Notes: generated by a model from the letters alone, not told the origin. 64,000 nt of DNA from an uncultured Desulfovibrio sp. (GCA_910587035.1 CAJUMQ010000005.1:62001-126000), one strand, 5' to 3'. Shown: positions 15,954-25,952, counted from the first letter of the stretch. Made by a program: numbers and translations.

Positions 15954-17096
15954 ATGACCGGGAGAGATTTTGAGCCTTTTATGCGCGAAGCCATAGGACT
16001 TGCGCGGAAAGCACTCTTCAGGACATACCCCAATCCTGCTGTTGGCGCCGTGCTGGTGATCGATGGAAAGACAGTGGCCCGTGGCTGGCACAAGGGCGCG
16101 GGTCTGCCCCATGCTGAAGTTGAATGTCTCAGAGATGCAGCCGAACAGGGGATTGATCCCCATGGCGCGACAATGATTGTCACACTTGAGCCCTGCAATC
16201 ATCAGGGTAAAACTCCGCCATGCGCAGACGCGATTATTGAAGCAGGCATTACCAGGCTGGTCTATGGCACAAGGGATGTAAATCCCCAGGCCAGCGGTGG
16301 CGTGGACAGGCTTAAGGCAGCCGGGGTTGAGGTGATTGGCCCTGTGCTCGAGCGTGAATGCCTGGATCTCATAGCGGATTTTTTGGTCTGGCAAAACACA
16401 AACCGGCCATATGTCCTTCTGAAACTGGCATCCACCCTGGATGGACGCATTGCCACTCGCACAGGCCACTCCCGCTGGATCAGCAGCGAGGCCTCCAGGC
16501 GCAAGGCGCATGAACTGCGCCAGGCCATCGGGCTGTGCGGCGGAGCCATTCTTATAGGCGGGGGGACTTTCAGGGCAGACAACCCGGAACTCACTTCAAG
16601 GCTGGAAAATGGCCAATCCTCCCCACAGCCATTGGCCTGCATTCTCACTTCGCGTCTTCCCAAGGCTGATGCCGATTTTCATCTTTTGAAGGAAAGACCT
16701 GGTCAGACGGTATTTTTCGCGTCCCCTGCTGCCACTGCATCCACAACAGCGGAGGCCTTGCGCAAAATTGGCTGCCGGGTCCTGCCGCTTGGGCCCAATG
16801 TGCGCGGTGTGCCAGACTTTTCCCTCATGCTCACGGACATTCGCAACGATCTTGGCTGTCCATATGTCCTGTGCGAAGGGGGTGGACGACTGGCATTGTC
16901 CATGCTGGAGGCCGGCTATATCGATGAGTTCCATCTGCATCTTGCGCCACTTATTTTGGGCGACAATGATGCCAGGCCCCTGTTCAACGGACGGGCCCCC
17001 CTCAGCCTGGATGAAGCCCTGGACATGCGTTTCTGCGAGACTTCCATCTGCGCTGGGGATGCGCATCTTCTCCTGCGGCCGCTTGCGTCAAGCTGA
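15954..17096 (+). CDS. ribD: Bifunctional riboflavin deaminase/reductase
   Basis: A 380-residue, two-domain enzyme of riboflavin synthesis. The N-terminal deaminase has HAEVECL and EPCNHQGKTPPCADAI as zinc ligands. The C-terminal reductase begins near LKLASTLDGRIATRTGHS and includes SEASRRKAHELRQ. I chose the ATG at 15954, eight bases after AAGGAG; the ATG at 15948, in an overlap with the deaminase stop, is only two bases from that site. It turns the GTP cyclohydrolase II product into ribitylamino-uracil phosphate. Confidence 0.95.
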   Translation: MTGRDFEPFMREAIGLARKALFRTYPNPAVGAVLVIDGKTVARGWHKGAGLPHAEVECLRDAAEQGIDPHGATMIVTLEPCNHQGKTPPCADAIIEAGITRLVYGTRDVNPQASGGVDRLKAAGVEVIGPVLERECLDLIADFLVWQNTNRPYVLLKLASTLDGRIATRTGHSRWISSEASRRKAHELRQAIGLCGGAILIGGGTFRADNPELTSRLENGQSSPQPLACILTSRLPKADADFHLLKERPGQTVFFASPAATASTTAEALRKIGCRVLPLGPNVRGVPDFSLMLTDIRNDLGCPYVLCEGGGRLALSMLEAGYIDEFHLHLAPLILGDNDARPLFNGRAPLSLDEALDMRFCETSICAGDAHLLLRPLASS

Positions 17097-17097
17097 A

Positions 17098-17772
17098 ATG
17101 TTTACGGGCATAATCCAGTGTCTGGGTCTGGTGGAGACAATATCCAGCGCAGGCAGCCAGAGCCGTTTCCGGATTCATCCCCTGGTTCCCTTTGAGAATC
17201 TTCAGGACGGAGAATCCATAGCAGTCAATGGCGCCTGTCTGAGTGTGGAATGCCACGACAGCGGCGCCTTTTGCGCCTATGCCTCGCAGGAAACCTTGAG
17301 TCATACCAATCTTGGCGATCTTCATCCGGGCATAAAGGTTAATCTGGAAAGAGCCCTGGCCATGGGCGATCGTCTGGGAGGGCATCTGGTCAGTGGCCAT
17401 GTGGATTGTGTGGCTACAATATCGGAAATGGAGAAAAGGGGGGAATCTCTCCGGTTCCGGATTGCTTTTCCGCGCGAGTTTGCCACACAGATAATAAATC
17501 GTGGCTCTGTGGCGCTGGATGGCATAAGTCTCACAGTGACAGCATGCGGAGATAATTATCTGGATGTAAATATAATTCCGGATTCCCAATTGCGCACCAA
17601 TGTGTTCTCCTGGCGCAGAGGCGGCAGGCTTAACATGGAGACTGATCTCATCGGCAAATATGTTGACAGGATTCTCCGGCAAAAACGGCCGGATGACCAG
17701 AAAATGGGCCGTTCTGGCCTTTGTGGGCAGGGGATTGATCTGGAATTTTTAAGAAAAAACGGTTTTGCCTGA
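17098..17772 (+). CDS. ribE: Riboflavin synthase, alpha chain
   Basis: A 224-residue protein made of two tandem lumazine-binding repeats, beginning with the family hallmark MFTGIIQ. The second repeat begins near MFTG-like SGHVDCVATI. It dismutates two lumazine molecules to give riboflavin. The ATG comes one base after the ribD stop. The C-terminus is somewhat long and basic. ribH follows after 55 bp with its own ribosome site. The ribBA gene that I expect beside ribE in related genomes is not present. Confidence 0.94.
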   Translation: MFTGIIQCLGLVETISSAGSQSRFRIHPLVPFENLQDGESIAVNGACLSVECHDSGAFCAYASQETLSHTNLGDLHPGIKVNLERALAMGDRLGGHLVSGHVDCVATISEMEKRGESLRFRIAFPREFATQIINRGSVALDGISLTVTACGDNYLDVNIIPDSQLRTNVFSWRRGGRLNMETDLIGKYVDRILRQKRPDDQKMGRSGLCGQGIDLEFLRKNGFA

Positions 17773-17827
17773 TGGCAATGTGTAGATATCCAATCATATT
17801 ATATTGTTAATTCAAGGAGATGCTCGT

Positions 17828-18301
17828 ATGGGCCCGGAAAAACAGCTTGTGGGCCAGATGAATGCGCATGGCCTCAAGGTGGCCATAGTGGCTGCGCGTT
17901 TTAATGATTTTATTGTGGATCGTCTGGCAGGGGGCGCTTTTGACTTTCTGGAGCGGCATGGCCTTGATCCCGTCAATATAACCTATGTCCGCATACCTGG
18001 AGCATTTGAGCTGCCGGTGGTTTGCCAGAAACTTGCGCGTACAGGCAAGTATGATGGCATCATCGCCCTTGGCGCAGTGATACGCGGGGCAACACCTCAT
18101 TTTGATATAGTATGCGCGGAGGCCAGCAAGGGCATAGCACAGGTCATGCTGCAAACCGGAGTGCCAATCGGATTTGGGCTGCTCACATGCGACACCATTG
18201 ACCAGGCCATTGAAAGGGCTGGATCAAAGGCCGGCAACAAGGGCTGCGAGGCTGCCGGCGCAATGCTGGAAACCGTGCGCGTGCTGGAGCAAATTCCCTG
18301 A
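17828..18301 (+). CDS. ribH: 6,7-dimethyl-8-ribityllumazine synthase
   Basis: A 157-residue lumazine synthase that joins ribitylamino-uracil with dihydroxybutanone phosphate. Motifs seen: ARFNDFIVDRL, IPGAFELPV, LGAVIRGATPHFD and GVLTCDT-like LLTCDTIDQA. The ATG at 17828 has AAGGAG eight bases upstream; an in-frame TTG at 17804 lies before that site. Its stop shares one base with the nusB start, so translation is likely coupled. Confidence 0.96.
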   Translation: MGPEKQLVGQMNAHGLKVAIVAARFNDFIVDRLAGGAFDFLERHGLDPVNITYVRIPGAFELPVVCQKLARTGKYDGIIALGAVIRGATPHFDIVCAEASKGIAQVMLQTGVPIGFGLLTCDTIDQAIERAGSKAGNKGCEAAGAMLETVRVLEQIP

Positions 18302-18825
18302 TGAACACTGGCTCAAGACGAAAGGCGCGCAGGCGCATTCCCAGAAATCCGCACATATTGAAAAGGCACAATGCCCGCACCAGGGCATTTTTGACTTTAT
18401 ACGGGTTGTCTTTCAGAACAGTGCCAGATCAGTCCAGTCTCTGGCGCGCATTTGAAATGATACCTGGCAACAAGATGGAGCCAACCCAGAACGAAGGGGC
18501 CCTTTTGGCAAGGGAACTGGTGCGTGGTGTGTGGAGCAATGAGGCGGAGCTCGACCGCGCCATAAACTGTTTTTCACACAAATGGCGCGCAGACCGTCTC
18601 GGCAGGATTGAATTGATTCTCCTGCGTCTTGCCCTGTATGAGCTGTTTTGCCAGAAAACGCCGTTAAAAGTTATCAAGAGCGAGATTATGGACCTGGCCA
18701 TGAGATTTGGCGCTGGCGAAGCCAGCAACATGCTCGATGGCATTCTCGAAGCGGCCAGCAAAGCCAGCGCTGCCGGTGACGGCGCATATAAATGGAAAAA
18801 TTGTCAGGCGGATGGAGAAAAATGA
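18301..18825 (+). CDS. nusB: Transcription antitermination factor NusB
   Basis: A 174-residue all-helical RNA-binding protein that forms part of rRNA antitermination complexes with NusE. The typical N-terminal NARTRAFLTLYGL segment is preceded by about 25 basic residues not found in shorter NusB proteins. The C-terminal motif LRLALYEL and a KVIKSEIMDLA helix fit the family. The order ribH-nusB is common in bacteria. Its TGA overlaps the leuS ATG (ATGA). Confidence 0.92.
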   Translation: MNTGSRRKARRRIPRNPHILKRHNARTRAFLTLYGLSFRTVPDQSSLWRAFEMIPGNKMEPTQNEGALLARELVRGVWSNEAELDRAINCFSHKWRADRLGRIELILLRLALYELFCQKTPLKVIKSEIMDLAMRFGAGEASNMLDGILEAASKASAAGDGAYKWKNCQADGEK

Positions 18826-21335
18826 AGCAGGAACGCTACCAGCCGGATGTGATCGAAAAAAAATGGCAGGATAACTGGCAGAAGAGCGATGCCTTTGTAT
18901 GCACTCATGAGAGCGACAAGCCGGCGTACTATCTTCTTGAAATGCTGCCCTATCCATCCGGAAAAATTCATATGGGCCATGTGCGCAATTATTCCATTGG
19001 CGATGTTGTTGCGCGCGTTCGCCGCATGCAGGGCTACAATGTTCTACATCCCATGGGCTGGGACGCTTTTGGGCTGCCTGCGGAAAATGCGGCCATCAAG
19101 CACCATGTACACCCTGCCACCTGGACATATGAAAATATTGCGGAAATGCGCTCCCAGTTGCGGCGCATGGGCTTTTCCTACGACTGGAATCGCGAAATCG
19201 CCACCTGTAGGCCGGAATACTACCGATGGGAACAGCTGTTCTTTCTGAAAATGCTGGAAAAAGGTCTTGTCTATCGCAAAAAGGCTCCCCAGAACTGGTG
19301 TCCTTCCTGCCATACGGTTCTGGCCAATGAGCAGGTGGTGGATGGTCTTTGCTGGCGGTGCGACAGCAGGGTGGAGCAAAAGGAGCTGACCCAGTGGTTT
19401 GTGAAAATCACAGCCTATGCCGAGGAGCTGCTCAAGGATCTTGAACTGCTTGAAGGAGGCTGGCCCGAGCGTGTGCTGAGCATGCAGCGTAACTGGATAG
19501 GTAAATCCACAGGTGCCAGCATCAAATTTGATCTTGAAAAGGATTATGATGGCATAAAGGAGCTGGAGGTCTTTACAACAAGGCCGGATACCGTGTTTGG
19601 AGCAACCTTCATGACTCTTGCGCCAGAGCATCCTCTGGTGGAAAAACTGATTGAGGGCTACGACGGCGCAGGGGATGTCCGGGCTTTTGTAAAAAGAATA
19701 CGTCAGATGGACCGTCTGGACAGACAATCGGAAAATCTTGAGAAAGAAGGTATCTTTACAGGGGCATATGCCATAAATCCTGTCAATGGCGATCGCATTC
19801 CCATCTGGCTTGGCAACTTTGTGCTGGCGGAGTATGGGACAGGAGCGGTCATGGGCGTGCCTGCTGGCGACCAGAGGGATTTTGAATTTGCAAAAAAATA
19901 TGATCTTCCCATAAAGGTTATCATTCAGCCCGATAATCAGCTTCTTGACGCGGCTACCATGACTGAAGCCTGGACAGGACCAGGCGTGATGGTCAATTCC
20001 GGCCAATATAACGGAATGGCCAACGAGGATGCCAAAAAGGCCATTACAGAAGGACTGGATAAAATGGGCAAAGGAGCGGCCAGGGTGCAGTTTCGCCTGC
20101 GCGACTGGAATATATCGCGCCAGCGGTACTGGGGCGCTCCAATCCCCGTTGTTTATTGCGAACATTGCGGAGTGGTGCCGGAAAAGGAGGAGAATCTGCC
20201 CATTGTCCTGCCCATTGATGTCAAGATAAAAGATGATGGCCGCTCGCCTTTGCCGGAAACACCATCCTTTGCTGACTGCCAATGTCCACGCTGCGGCAGG
20301 CCTGCAAAACGCGAGACTGATACCATGGATACGTTTGTTGAATCTTCCTGGTATTTCTCCCGTTATACGGATCCGAGGGATGATGCCGCTCCTTTCAACA
20401 TGGATGCCCTGAAATACTGGCTGCCTGTTGACCAGTACATTGGCGGGGTGGAGCATGCCATTCTCCATCTGCTGTATTCACGCTTTTTCACAAAGGCGCT
20501 CCGCGATCTTGGCATTTATCCGAAGAATCTTTCTGAGCCATTCACAAGACTGCTCACGCAGGGCATGGTTCTGAAAGATGGCGCCAAAATGTCCAAATCC
20601 AAAGGCAATGTGGTTGATCCGGCCATTATGATTGAAAAGTTCGGCGCAGACACCGTGCGTCTGTTCTGCCTCTTTGCCGCGCCGCCGGAAAGGGATTTTG
20701 ACTGGTCAGACAAGGGCATTGAAGGTGCATCGAGATTCCTGCACCGCATCTGGCGTCTCTTTCTGGAAGAGCAGGACAGGCTTTTGCCTGTGGTTGCCGC
20801 ATCTTCTAAGGAATCGGATGCCACAAGCGCCATGGCAAGGGAGCTGCGCCGCAAGGAGCATCAGACCATTAAAAAGGCTGGAGCGGACATAATTGAAAAG
20901 TTCCAGTTTAATACCGCCATAGCCGCGATTATGGAGCTTGTGAACAGTCTTTACCTGACAAGGGAGAATCTTGGCCATACGGAGGGAGAAAATGCCGTTC
21001 TTTCCTCCGCCATGGCATCGGTTCTCACATTGCTTTCACCAGTGTGCCCGCACATATGCTCGGAGTTGTGGCAGCGCATGGGGCACAAAACGGATATTGG
21101 GCAGCAGCCATGGCCTCAATGGGATGCCAATGCCGCAGCCAGTGATATTGTCACCATCGCCCTGCAGGTAAATGGCAAATTGCGTGGCACCATGCCAGCT
21201 GCCGCCGATGCCACAAAAGATGATCTTGAAAAGGCCGCCCTGGCCGATGCGGGGGTGCTCAAGCACACAGCCGGCAAGCAGGTGCGCAAGGTAATTGTCG
21301 TGCCAGGCAAGCTCGTGAACGTGGTGGCCAGTTGA
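18822..21335 (+). CDS. leuS: Leucyl-tRNA synthetase
   Basis: An 837-residue class I synthetase. The HIGH motif reads HMGH in PSGKIHMGHVRNYSIGD and the KMSKS loop is KDGAKMSKSKGNVVDP. A zinc-type knuckle (WCPSCHTVLANEQVVDGLCWRC) and the CP1 editing domain (TTRPDTVFGATFMTLAPEH) are also present. The ATG at 18822 lies in an ATGA overlap with nusB and has GGAG upstream; an earlier in-frame ATG at 18792 is less likely. Confidence 0.97.
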   Translation: MKQERYQPDVIEKKWQDNWQKSDAFVCTHESDKPAYYLLEMLPYPSGKIHMGHVRNYSIGDVVARVRRMQGYNVLHPMGWDAFGLPAENAAIKHHVHPATWTYENIAEMRSQLRRMGFSYDWNREIATCRPEYYRWEQLFFLKMLEKGLVYRKKAPQNWCPSCHTVLANEQVVDGLCWRCDSRVEQKELTQWFVKITAYAEELLKDLELLEGGWPERVLSMQRNWIGKSTGASIKFDLEKDYDGIKELEVFTTRPDTVFGATFMTLAPEHPLVEKLIEGYDGAGDVRAFVKRIRQMDRLDRQSENLEKEGIFTGAYAINPVNGDRIPIWLGNFVLAEYGTGAVMGVPAGDQRDFEFAKKYDLPIKVIIQPDNQLLDAATMTEAWTGPGVMVNSGQYNGMANEDAKKAITEGLDKMGKGAARVQFRLRDWNISRQRYWGAPIPVVYCEHCGVVPEKEENLPIVLPIDVKIKDDGRSPLPETPSFADCQCPRCGRPAKRETDTMDTFVESSWYFSRYTDPRDDAAPFNMDALKYWLPVDQYIGGVEHAILHLLYSRFFTKALRDLGIYPKNLSEPFTRLLTQGMVLKDGAKMSKSKGNVVDPAIMIEKFGADTVRLFCLFAAPPERDFDWSDKGIEGASRFLHRIWRLFLEEQDRLLPVVAASSKESDATSAMARELRRKEHQTIKKAGADIIEKFQFNTAIAAIMELVNSLYLTRENLGHTEGENAVLSSAMASVLTLLSPVCPHICSELWQRMGHKTDIGQQPWPQWDANAAASDIVTIALQVNGKLRGTMPAAADATKDDLEKAALADAGVLKHTAGKQVRKVIVVPGKLVNVVAS

Positions 21336-22333
21336 GCAGTCCGGGCAGACCCGCCTCCAGGCCCCCTTTTTCCATACTGGTCTGTCAGGATTACGGCCTG
21401 CTCAGGGAGCATTATGAAAATTTGCTTGCCAGCTTTCCGCCTCCAACCGGCAGCTGGCAGAGGCATGTTTTTTGGGGTGATGAGGAGCAGGATCAGAAAT
21501 TTTGGGACATGCTCTCCCAAATTGGCCTGTTTGGAGACAGCCGGGTTCTGCTGTTGCGCAATGCCCAGGAGTGGAATGCTGAATCCTGGCGCCGGCTATC
21601 CGCCGCTCTTGCTGCCACACCGGATTTCACATGGCCCATTATCTGTCTGGAAGTGGATTGGGAAAAAGGCAAATACAAAATACCTGCGCATGTATCGAAA
21701 ACAAGGTGCATGACCTATGCCACAGGCAAGGGGTGGGTCGCCACCATACCTCCCCTTGCCGGTGCTGCGCTGCAATCCTATGTAAAGAAGAAAGCTGCCA
21801 GGCTTGGACTGACATTTCAGGGTAATGCGCTGTCCATTTTCTGCTCGACGATAAATCCGGATGCCATTTCCATAGACAATACTCTGCAAAAACTTGCGCT
21901 GTCTTCGCCGGATGGCCAGATTGACCATAATTGCATTGGCGAGGATTACTCAAGCCCAGAGAGCGATGCCTTCGCATGTATCAAAAAATTGCAGAGGGGG
22001 GATCTGGCAGGCGCATGGCGGGATATAGGCTCGGCGAATGCCAGTGAACTGCTTTTTTTTCTCATTGCCCTGCTGGCGCGTGAGTTTCGCACCCTGTGGC
22101 AGCTTAATACCGGCCAAAATCCCTGGCTGCATCCCTCCGATGCAGCCTTTAAACGTGACCTGGCCATGAAAATTGGCCTGAAGGGAGTTTCCGCCGGTTT
22201 TTGCGCGCTTGCGGATGCGGAATGGCAAGTGAAAAGCGGCAGGCAGTCCCCGGAACAGGCATTGGAAGCCCTGGCAGTCACTGTGGCTGGCATTTTTTGC
22301 AATGGCAGCGGGCAGAGAACCCGGGAGCATTAA
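21332..22333 (+). CDS. holA: DNA polymerase III, delta subunit
   Basis: A 333-residue clamp-loader subunit that opens the beta clamp. The sequence is divergent, as is usual for HolA. Supporting features are the N-terminal segment ILVCQDYGLLREHYENLL, the internal DWEKGKYKIP region and the C-terminal LLFFLIALLAREFRTLWQL helix followed by a lysine-rich segment. The start is a TTG in a TTGA overlap with the leuS stop. The order leuS-holA matches what I recall for Desulfovibrio; in that genus an LPS-assembly (LptE-like) gene may sit between, and none fits here. Confidence 0.8.
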   Translation: MSSPGRPASRPPFSILVCQDYGLLREHYENLLASFPPPTGSWQRHVFWGDEEQDQKFWDMLSQIGLFGDSRVLLLRNAQEWNAESWRRLSAALAATPDFTWPIICLEVDWEKGKYKIPAHVSKTRCMTYATGKGWVATIPPLAGAALQSYVKKKAARLGLTFQGNALSIFCSTINPDAISIDNTLQKLALSSPDGQIDHNCIGEDYSSPESDAFACIKKLQRGDLAGAWRDIGSANASELLFFLIALLAREFRTLWQLNTGQNPWLHPSDAAFKRDLAMKIGLKGVSAGFCALADAEWQVKSGRQSPEQALEALAVTVAGIFCNGSGQRTREH

Positions 22334-22371
22334 GGCTTTTGCCGGCATAAGAATTTAATTTTTCCGCGAAA

Positions 22372-22469
22372 CGTCAGCGAGTATGGCTGAAACACGTAGA
22401 GTGTTTCAGCGGATGAATGCTCCAGATTTCTCTTCTGGCCAACGATGCCAAATTATATTTTGACTGACG
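22372..22469 (+). ncRNA. Possible structured RNA or leader upstream of radC
   Basis: Closing stem CGTCAG (22372-22377) with CTGACG (22464-22469) encloses two hairpins: a perfect 10-bp stem (22386-22395 with 22401-22410, loop GTAGA) and a 5-bp stem (22422-22426 with 22434-22438). This gives a three-way-junction layout. I could not match it to a known riboswitch or RNA. The closing stem is short, so chance is possible. Confidence 0.25.
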
Positions 22470-22576
22470 GGCAGGTTCTCTTAAACCTATAGGGATCATA
22501 GCGCTGTAGTTGCATATCTCCGATAATATCGGGCAGGGAAATCCGCCCTTGCCAAATTCATAATGCTGATTATTTT

Positions 22577-23266
22577 ATGTCAACCACAATGAAACAGGCG
22601 GATGCGTCCGGTCATCGCGCAAGACTTCGCGCCAGGCTTGAGCGGGAGCCATTGACCGTTGAGGACTATGAGGTAATGGAGCTCATCCTGGGGCTGTCCA
22701 TTACCCGCAGGGATACCAAGCCCCTTGCAAAAGAACTGCTGGCAAGGTTTGGCAGCATTCGTGGCGCTCTGGATGCCAGACCCGATGAATTATGCCAGAT
22801 AAAAGGGTTTGGACCGGGGCTGTTTGCCCTTTGGCGCCTGCTGCGCGAGTTCCTCGCCCGTTATGCGGCATCCCCCCTGCGGGAAAGGGCGGTTATGGCA
22901 AGCCCTGAGGCAGTGGCGCAAATGGCCAGAATCCGGCTGGGAAATCTTGCCCATGAAGAATCCTGGCTGGTTCTTGTGGATTCACAAAACAGACTTATCT
23001 TATGGGAGCGGCTGCGACGGGGCGGCATAAGCTCTGTGGCAATTCAGCCCAGGGATGTTCTTGAGATGGCTCTTTTGCACAAGGCCAGCGGCATCATACT
23101 TGTGCATAATCATCCCGGCGGCAATCCAAGCCCATCCAAAGCTGATATTGATCTTACGGAAGAACTCCAAAATCTTGCACCGCGTCTGGGATTGCGCCTT
23201 CTTGACCATGTCATTGTGACATCTGGCGATTCCTGGAGCATAAGTCAAAGAAAGATTCTCCGCTAA
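22577..23266 (+). CDS. radC: RadC/JAB-domain metalloprotease-like protein
   Basis: A 229-residue protein with an N-terminal helix-hairpin-helix region (LCQIKGFGPGLFALWRLL) and a C-terminal JAB1/MPN domain with the zinc motif VHNHPGGNPSPSKADID. Despite the gene name, RadC's role in DNA repair is not established. The ATG at 22577 has a poor ribosome site; another ATG follows at 22589. It is 12 bp upstream of lon, so the two are likely co-transcribed. The preceding intergenic region holds the possible RNA structure. Confidence 0.92.
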   Translation: MSTTMKQADASGHRARLRARLEREPLTVEDYEVMELILGLSITRRDTKPLAKELLARFGSIRGALDARPDELCQIKGFGPGLFALWRLLREFLARYAASPLRERAVMASPEAVAQMARIRLGNLAHEESWLVLVDSQNRLILWERLRRGGISSVAIQPRDVLEMALLHKASGIILVHNHPGGNPSPSKADIDLTEELQNLAPRLGLRLLDHVIVTSGDSWSISQRKILR

Positions 23267-23278
23267 ACGGGGGTAAAT

Positions 23279-25918
23279 ATGTCAGAAGAAAATAAAAAGG
23301 AAAATCCGGCCACCGACTCTGGTGGCTCCGCCAACCCCGATGATATGGACATATCCTTCTCTGGCATCGGCGATTCCGATGATGCCGGAACCGAAAAGAT
23401 TTGCAGCGAGCCTGTGGACCAGATCGAAAAACATGAGATGCCGTCCATATTGCCTGTTTTGCCAGTAAGGGATGTGGTGGTTTTCAATTATATGATATTG
23501 CCCCTTTTCATAGGCAGGGAGAAATCCGTCAAGGCGGTGGAGGCTGCTCTTGAGCGTGGCAGGCAAATGCTTGTCTGCTCCCAGCACGATGAAAACAATG
23601 ACAATCCAGGGCCGGATGATCTTTATCGCGTGGGCACGGTGGTTCAAATTCTGCGTCTGCTCAAAATGCCGGACAATCGCATAAAAATACTGGTGCAGGG
23701 CATAGGCCGGGCCAAAGTTACCGGTTATGAGCGCACGGATCCCTTCTTTCTGGCGGATGTGGAGCCATTGGTGGAGATTCCCGCACCGGACGATGCGACC
23801 GTGGAGGCTTTGTTGCGCTCTGTGAGGGAACAGACGGAAAAATGTCTTTCCCTGCGCGGCATATCCTCTCCGGATATTGTTAATGTCCTGCAGGGTGTGG
23901 AAGATGCTGGGAGGCTTGCAGATCTTGTCGCAGCCAATATGAGGATCAAGCAGGAGCAGGCCCAGCAGCTGCTTGAAACCAGCGATGCTCTTGAGAGATT
24001 GCGCATGGTCAATGATCTCCTTGGTCATGAGCTGGAAATTGCTACCATGCAGGCAAAAATACAGGGAGCGGCCAGGGAGGGCATGGACAAGGCGCAAAAG
24101 GAATATTTTTTGCGCGAGCAATTAAAGGCCATTCATCATGAGCTGGGAGAGGGAGACGAGGACTACGGCGATGATCTTACAGCCTTAAAGAAAGCGCTTA
24201 ATGAGGCTGGCCTGCCCAAGGACGTGAAGCTGGAGGCGGACAGGCAGATGCGCAGGCTGGTCTCCATGCATGCCGATTCTGCTGAGGCTGGCGTGGCGCG
24301 CTCATATCTCGAGTGCATTGCTGAACTGCCATGGAAAAAAACCACCCGCGACAGGCTGGATATACAGAGAGCAAAAAATATTCTCGATGAGGATCATTGT
24401 GGCCTGGAAAAGGTCAAGGATCGCATTCTGGAATTTTTAAGTGTGCGCAAGCTCAATCCCAATGCCAGGGGCAGCATCCTCTGCTTTGCCGGCCCTCCAG
24501 GAGTGGGCAAAACCTCCCTGGGCAAGTCCATAGCCAGAGCCATGGGGCGCAAATTCCAGCGTCTTTCACTTGGCGGCATGCATGATGAGGCCGAGATCCG
24601 CGGCCATAGGCGCACATATATAGGCGCCATGCCCGGCCGCATCATCCAGGCCATCAAACAGGCCGGCACCCGTAACCCGGTTATAGTTCTGGATGAAGTG
24701 GACAAAGTGGGCTCCGATTTTCGGGGAGATCCATCCTCCGCCCTGCTTGAGGTGCTGGATCCGGAGCAGAACAATACATTCAGCGATCATTATTTGAATG
24801 TTCCCTTTGATCTCTCAAAGGTCATGTTCATATGCACAGCCAATCATCTCGATACAATCCCCGCTCCTCTGCGGGACCGGATGGAGGTGATTTCCCTGCC
24901 TGGATATACACAGCAGGAAAAGGTTGAGATTGCTAGAGAGCATCTTTTGCCAAAACAGATGAAAGATGCCGGTCTTGAAGTGGACAAGGTAAATATTAGC
25001 GATAAAATCATTGGCCGAATAATCCGTGAGTACACGCGGGAGGCCGGGGTGCGCAATCTTGAACGCGAGCTGGGCACCATTGGCCGCAAGCTTGCGCGCA
25101 AGAGGGCGGAAGGAGAAAAGGGGGCCTTCACCATTACGGAGGCAGGCCTCCCCGATTTGCTGGGCGCACCGAAGTTTATTGATTCCGAAAAGGATGACGA
25201 GCTTTTGCCCGGCATGGCGCTGGGGCTGGCATGGACGCCGGCTGGCGGTGAGGTCCTCAATGTGGAGGCCAATGCTCTCAAGGGCAGAGGCAGATTGCAA
25301 CTTACCGGCCAGCTTGGTGATGTGATGAAGGAAAGCGCCCAGGCTGCCCTGAGCTACATACGCAGCCGCGCAGATGAATTGGGTGTGGATGCTGGTTTCG
25401 CCACCCGAAATGATATCCATGTGCATGTGCCGGCTGGGGCAACTCCCAAGGATGGACCATCCGCCGGCATCACCCTTACCACCGCCCTTATTTCAGCCTT
25501 GTCCGGACGCAAGGTGCGGGCAGACTTGTGCATGACAGGCGAGATTACCCTGCAGGGCCGCGTGTTGCCTGTTGGCGGCATCAAGGAAAAAATACTTGCC
25601 GGCGTGGCCCGGGGGTTGAAGCATGTTGTCATCCCCTATCAGAATACACGCGATCTTGATGAAGTACCCCCATCGCTGCGCAAAAAAATCAAGGTGCATC
25701 CTGTAAAGAATTATGATGAGGTCATTCCTCTTGTCTTTGTTGATTATGCCGCAGCCACTGGAGAGCAGCGCGTCTGTGGAGATACTGAAGCCATGAATGG
25801 CAAATGTGGCGCTGGCGGCACATCTGAAGCGTCCAAAAAAATCGGCAGGAGAAGATCGGCCACGCAAAAGAAAAGTGGAGATGAAGCCCACTCGACGACA
25901 CAGGGCGCATGCGCCTGA
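23279..25918 (+). CDS. lon: ATP-dependent protease La
   Basis: An 879-residue cytoplasmic serine protease that degrades misfolded and regulatory proteins. Parts in order: an acidic N-terminal extension of about 60 residues (ENPATDSGGSANPDDMD), the LON substrate domain from PVLPVRDVVVFNYMILPLF, the AAA+ module with Walker A GPPGVGKTSLGKS and Walker B VIVLDEVDKVG, and the protease domain with serine in PKDGPSAGIT and lysine in GGIKEKILA. The C-terminal tail is basic and unusual in length (SKKIGRRRSATQKKSGD). Confidence 0.97.
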   Translation: MSEENKKENPATDSGGSANPDDMDISFSGIGDSDDAGTEKICSEPVDQIEKHEMPSILPVLPVRDVVVFNYMILPLFIGREKSVKAVEAALERGRQMLVCSQHDENNDNPGPDDLYRVGTVVQILRLLKMPDNRIKILVQGIGRAKVTGYERTDPFFLADVEPLVEIPAPDDATVEALLRSVREQTEKCLSLRGISSPDIVNVLQGVEDAGRLADLVAANMRIKQEQAQQLLETSDALERLRMVNDLLGHELEIATMQAKIQGAAREGMDKAQKEYFLREQLKAIHHELGEGDEDYGDDLTALKKALNEAGLPKDVKLEADRQMRRLVSMHADSAEAGVARSYLECIAELPWKKTTRDRLDIQRAKNILDEDHCGLEKVKDRILEFLSVRKLNPNARGSILCFAGPPGVGKTSLGKSIARAMGRKFQRLSLGGMHDEAEIRGHRRTYIGAMPGRIIQAIKQAGTRNPVIVLDEVDKVGSDFRGDPSSALLEVLDPEQNNTFSDHYLNVPFDLSKVMFICTANHLDTIPAPLRDRMEVISLPGYTQQEKVEIAREHLLPKQMKDAGLEVDKVNISDKIIGRIIREYTREAGVRNLERELGTIGRKLARKRAEGEKGAFTITEAGLPDLLGAPKFIDSEKDDELLPGMALGLAWTPAGGEVLNVEANALKGRGRLQLTGQLGDVMKESAQAALSYIRSRADELGVDAGFATRNDIHVHVPAGATPKDGPSAGITLTTALISALSGRKVRADLCMTGEITLQGRVLPVGGIKEKILAGVARGLKHVVIPYQNTRDLDEVPPSLRKKIKVHPVKNYDEVIPLVFVDYAAATGEQRVCGDTEAMNGKCGAGGTSEASKKIGRRRSATQKKSGDEAHSTTQGACA

Positions 25919-25952
25919 TTGAGGCACATGCCACAAATATCATACTGTGCCA

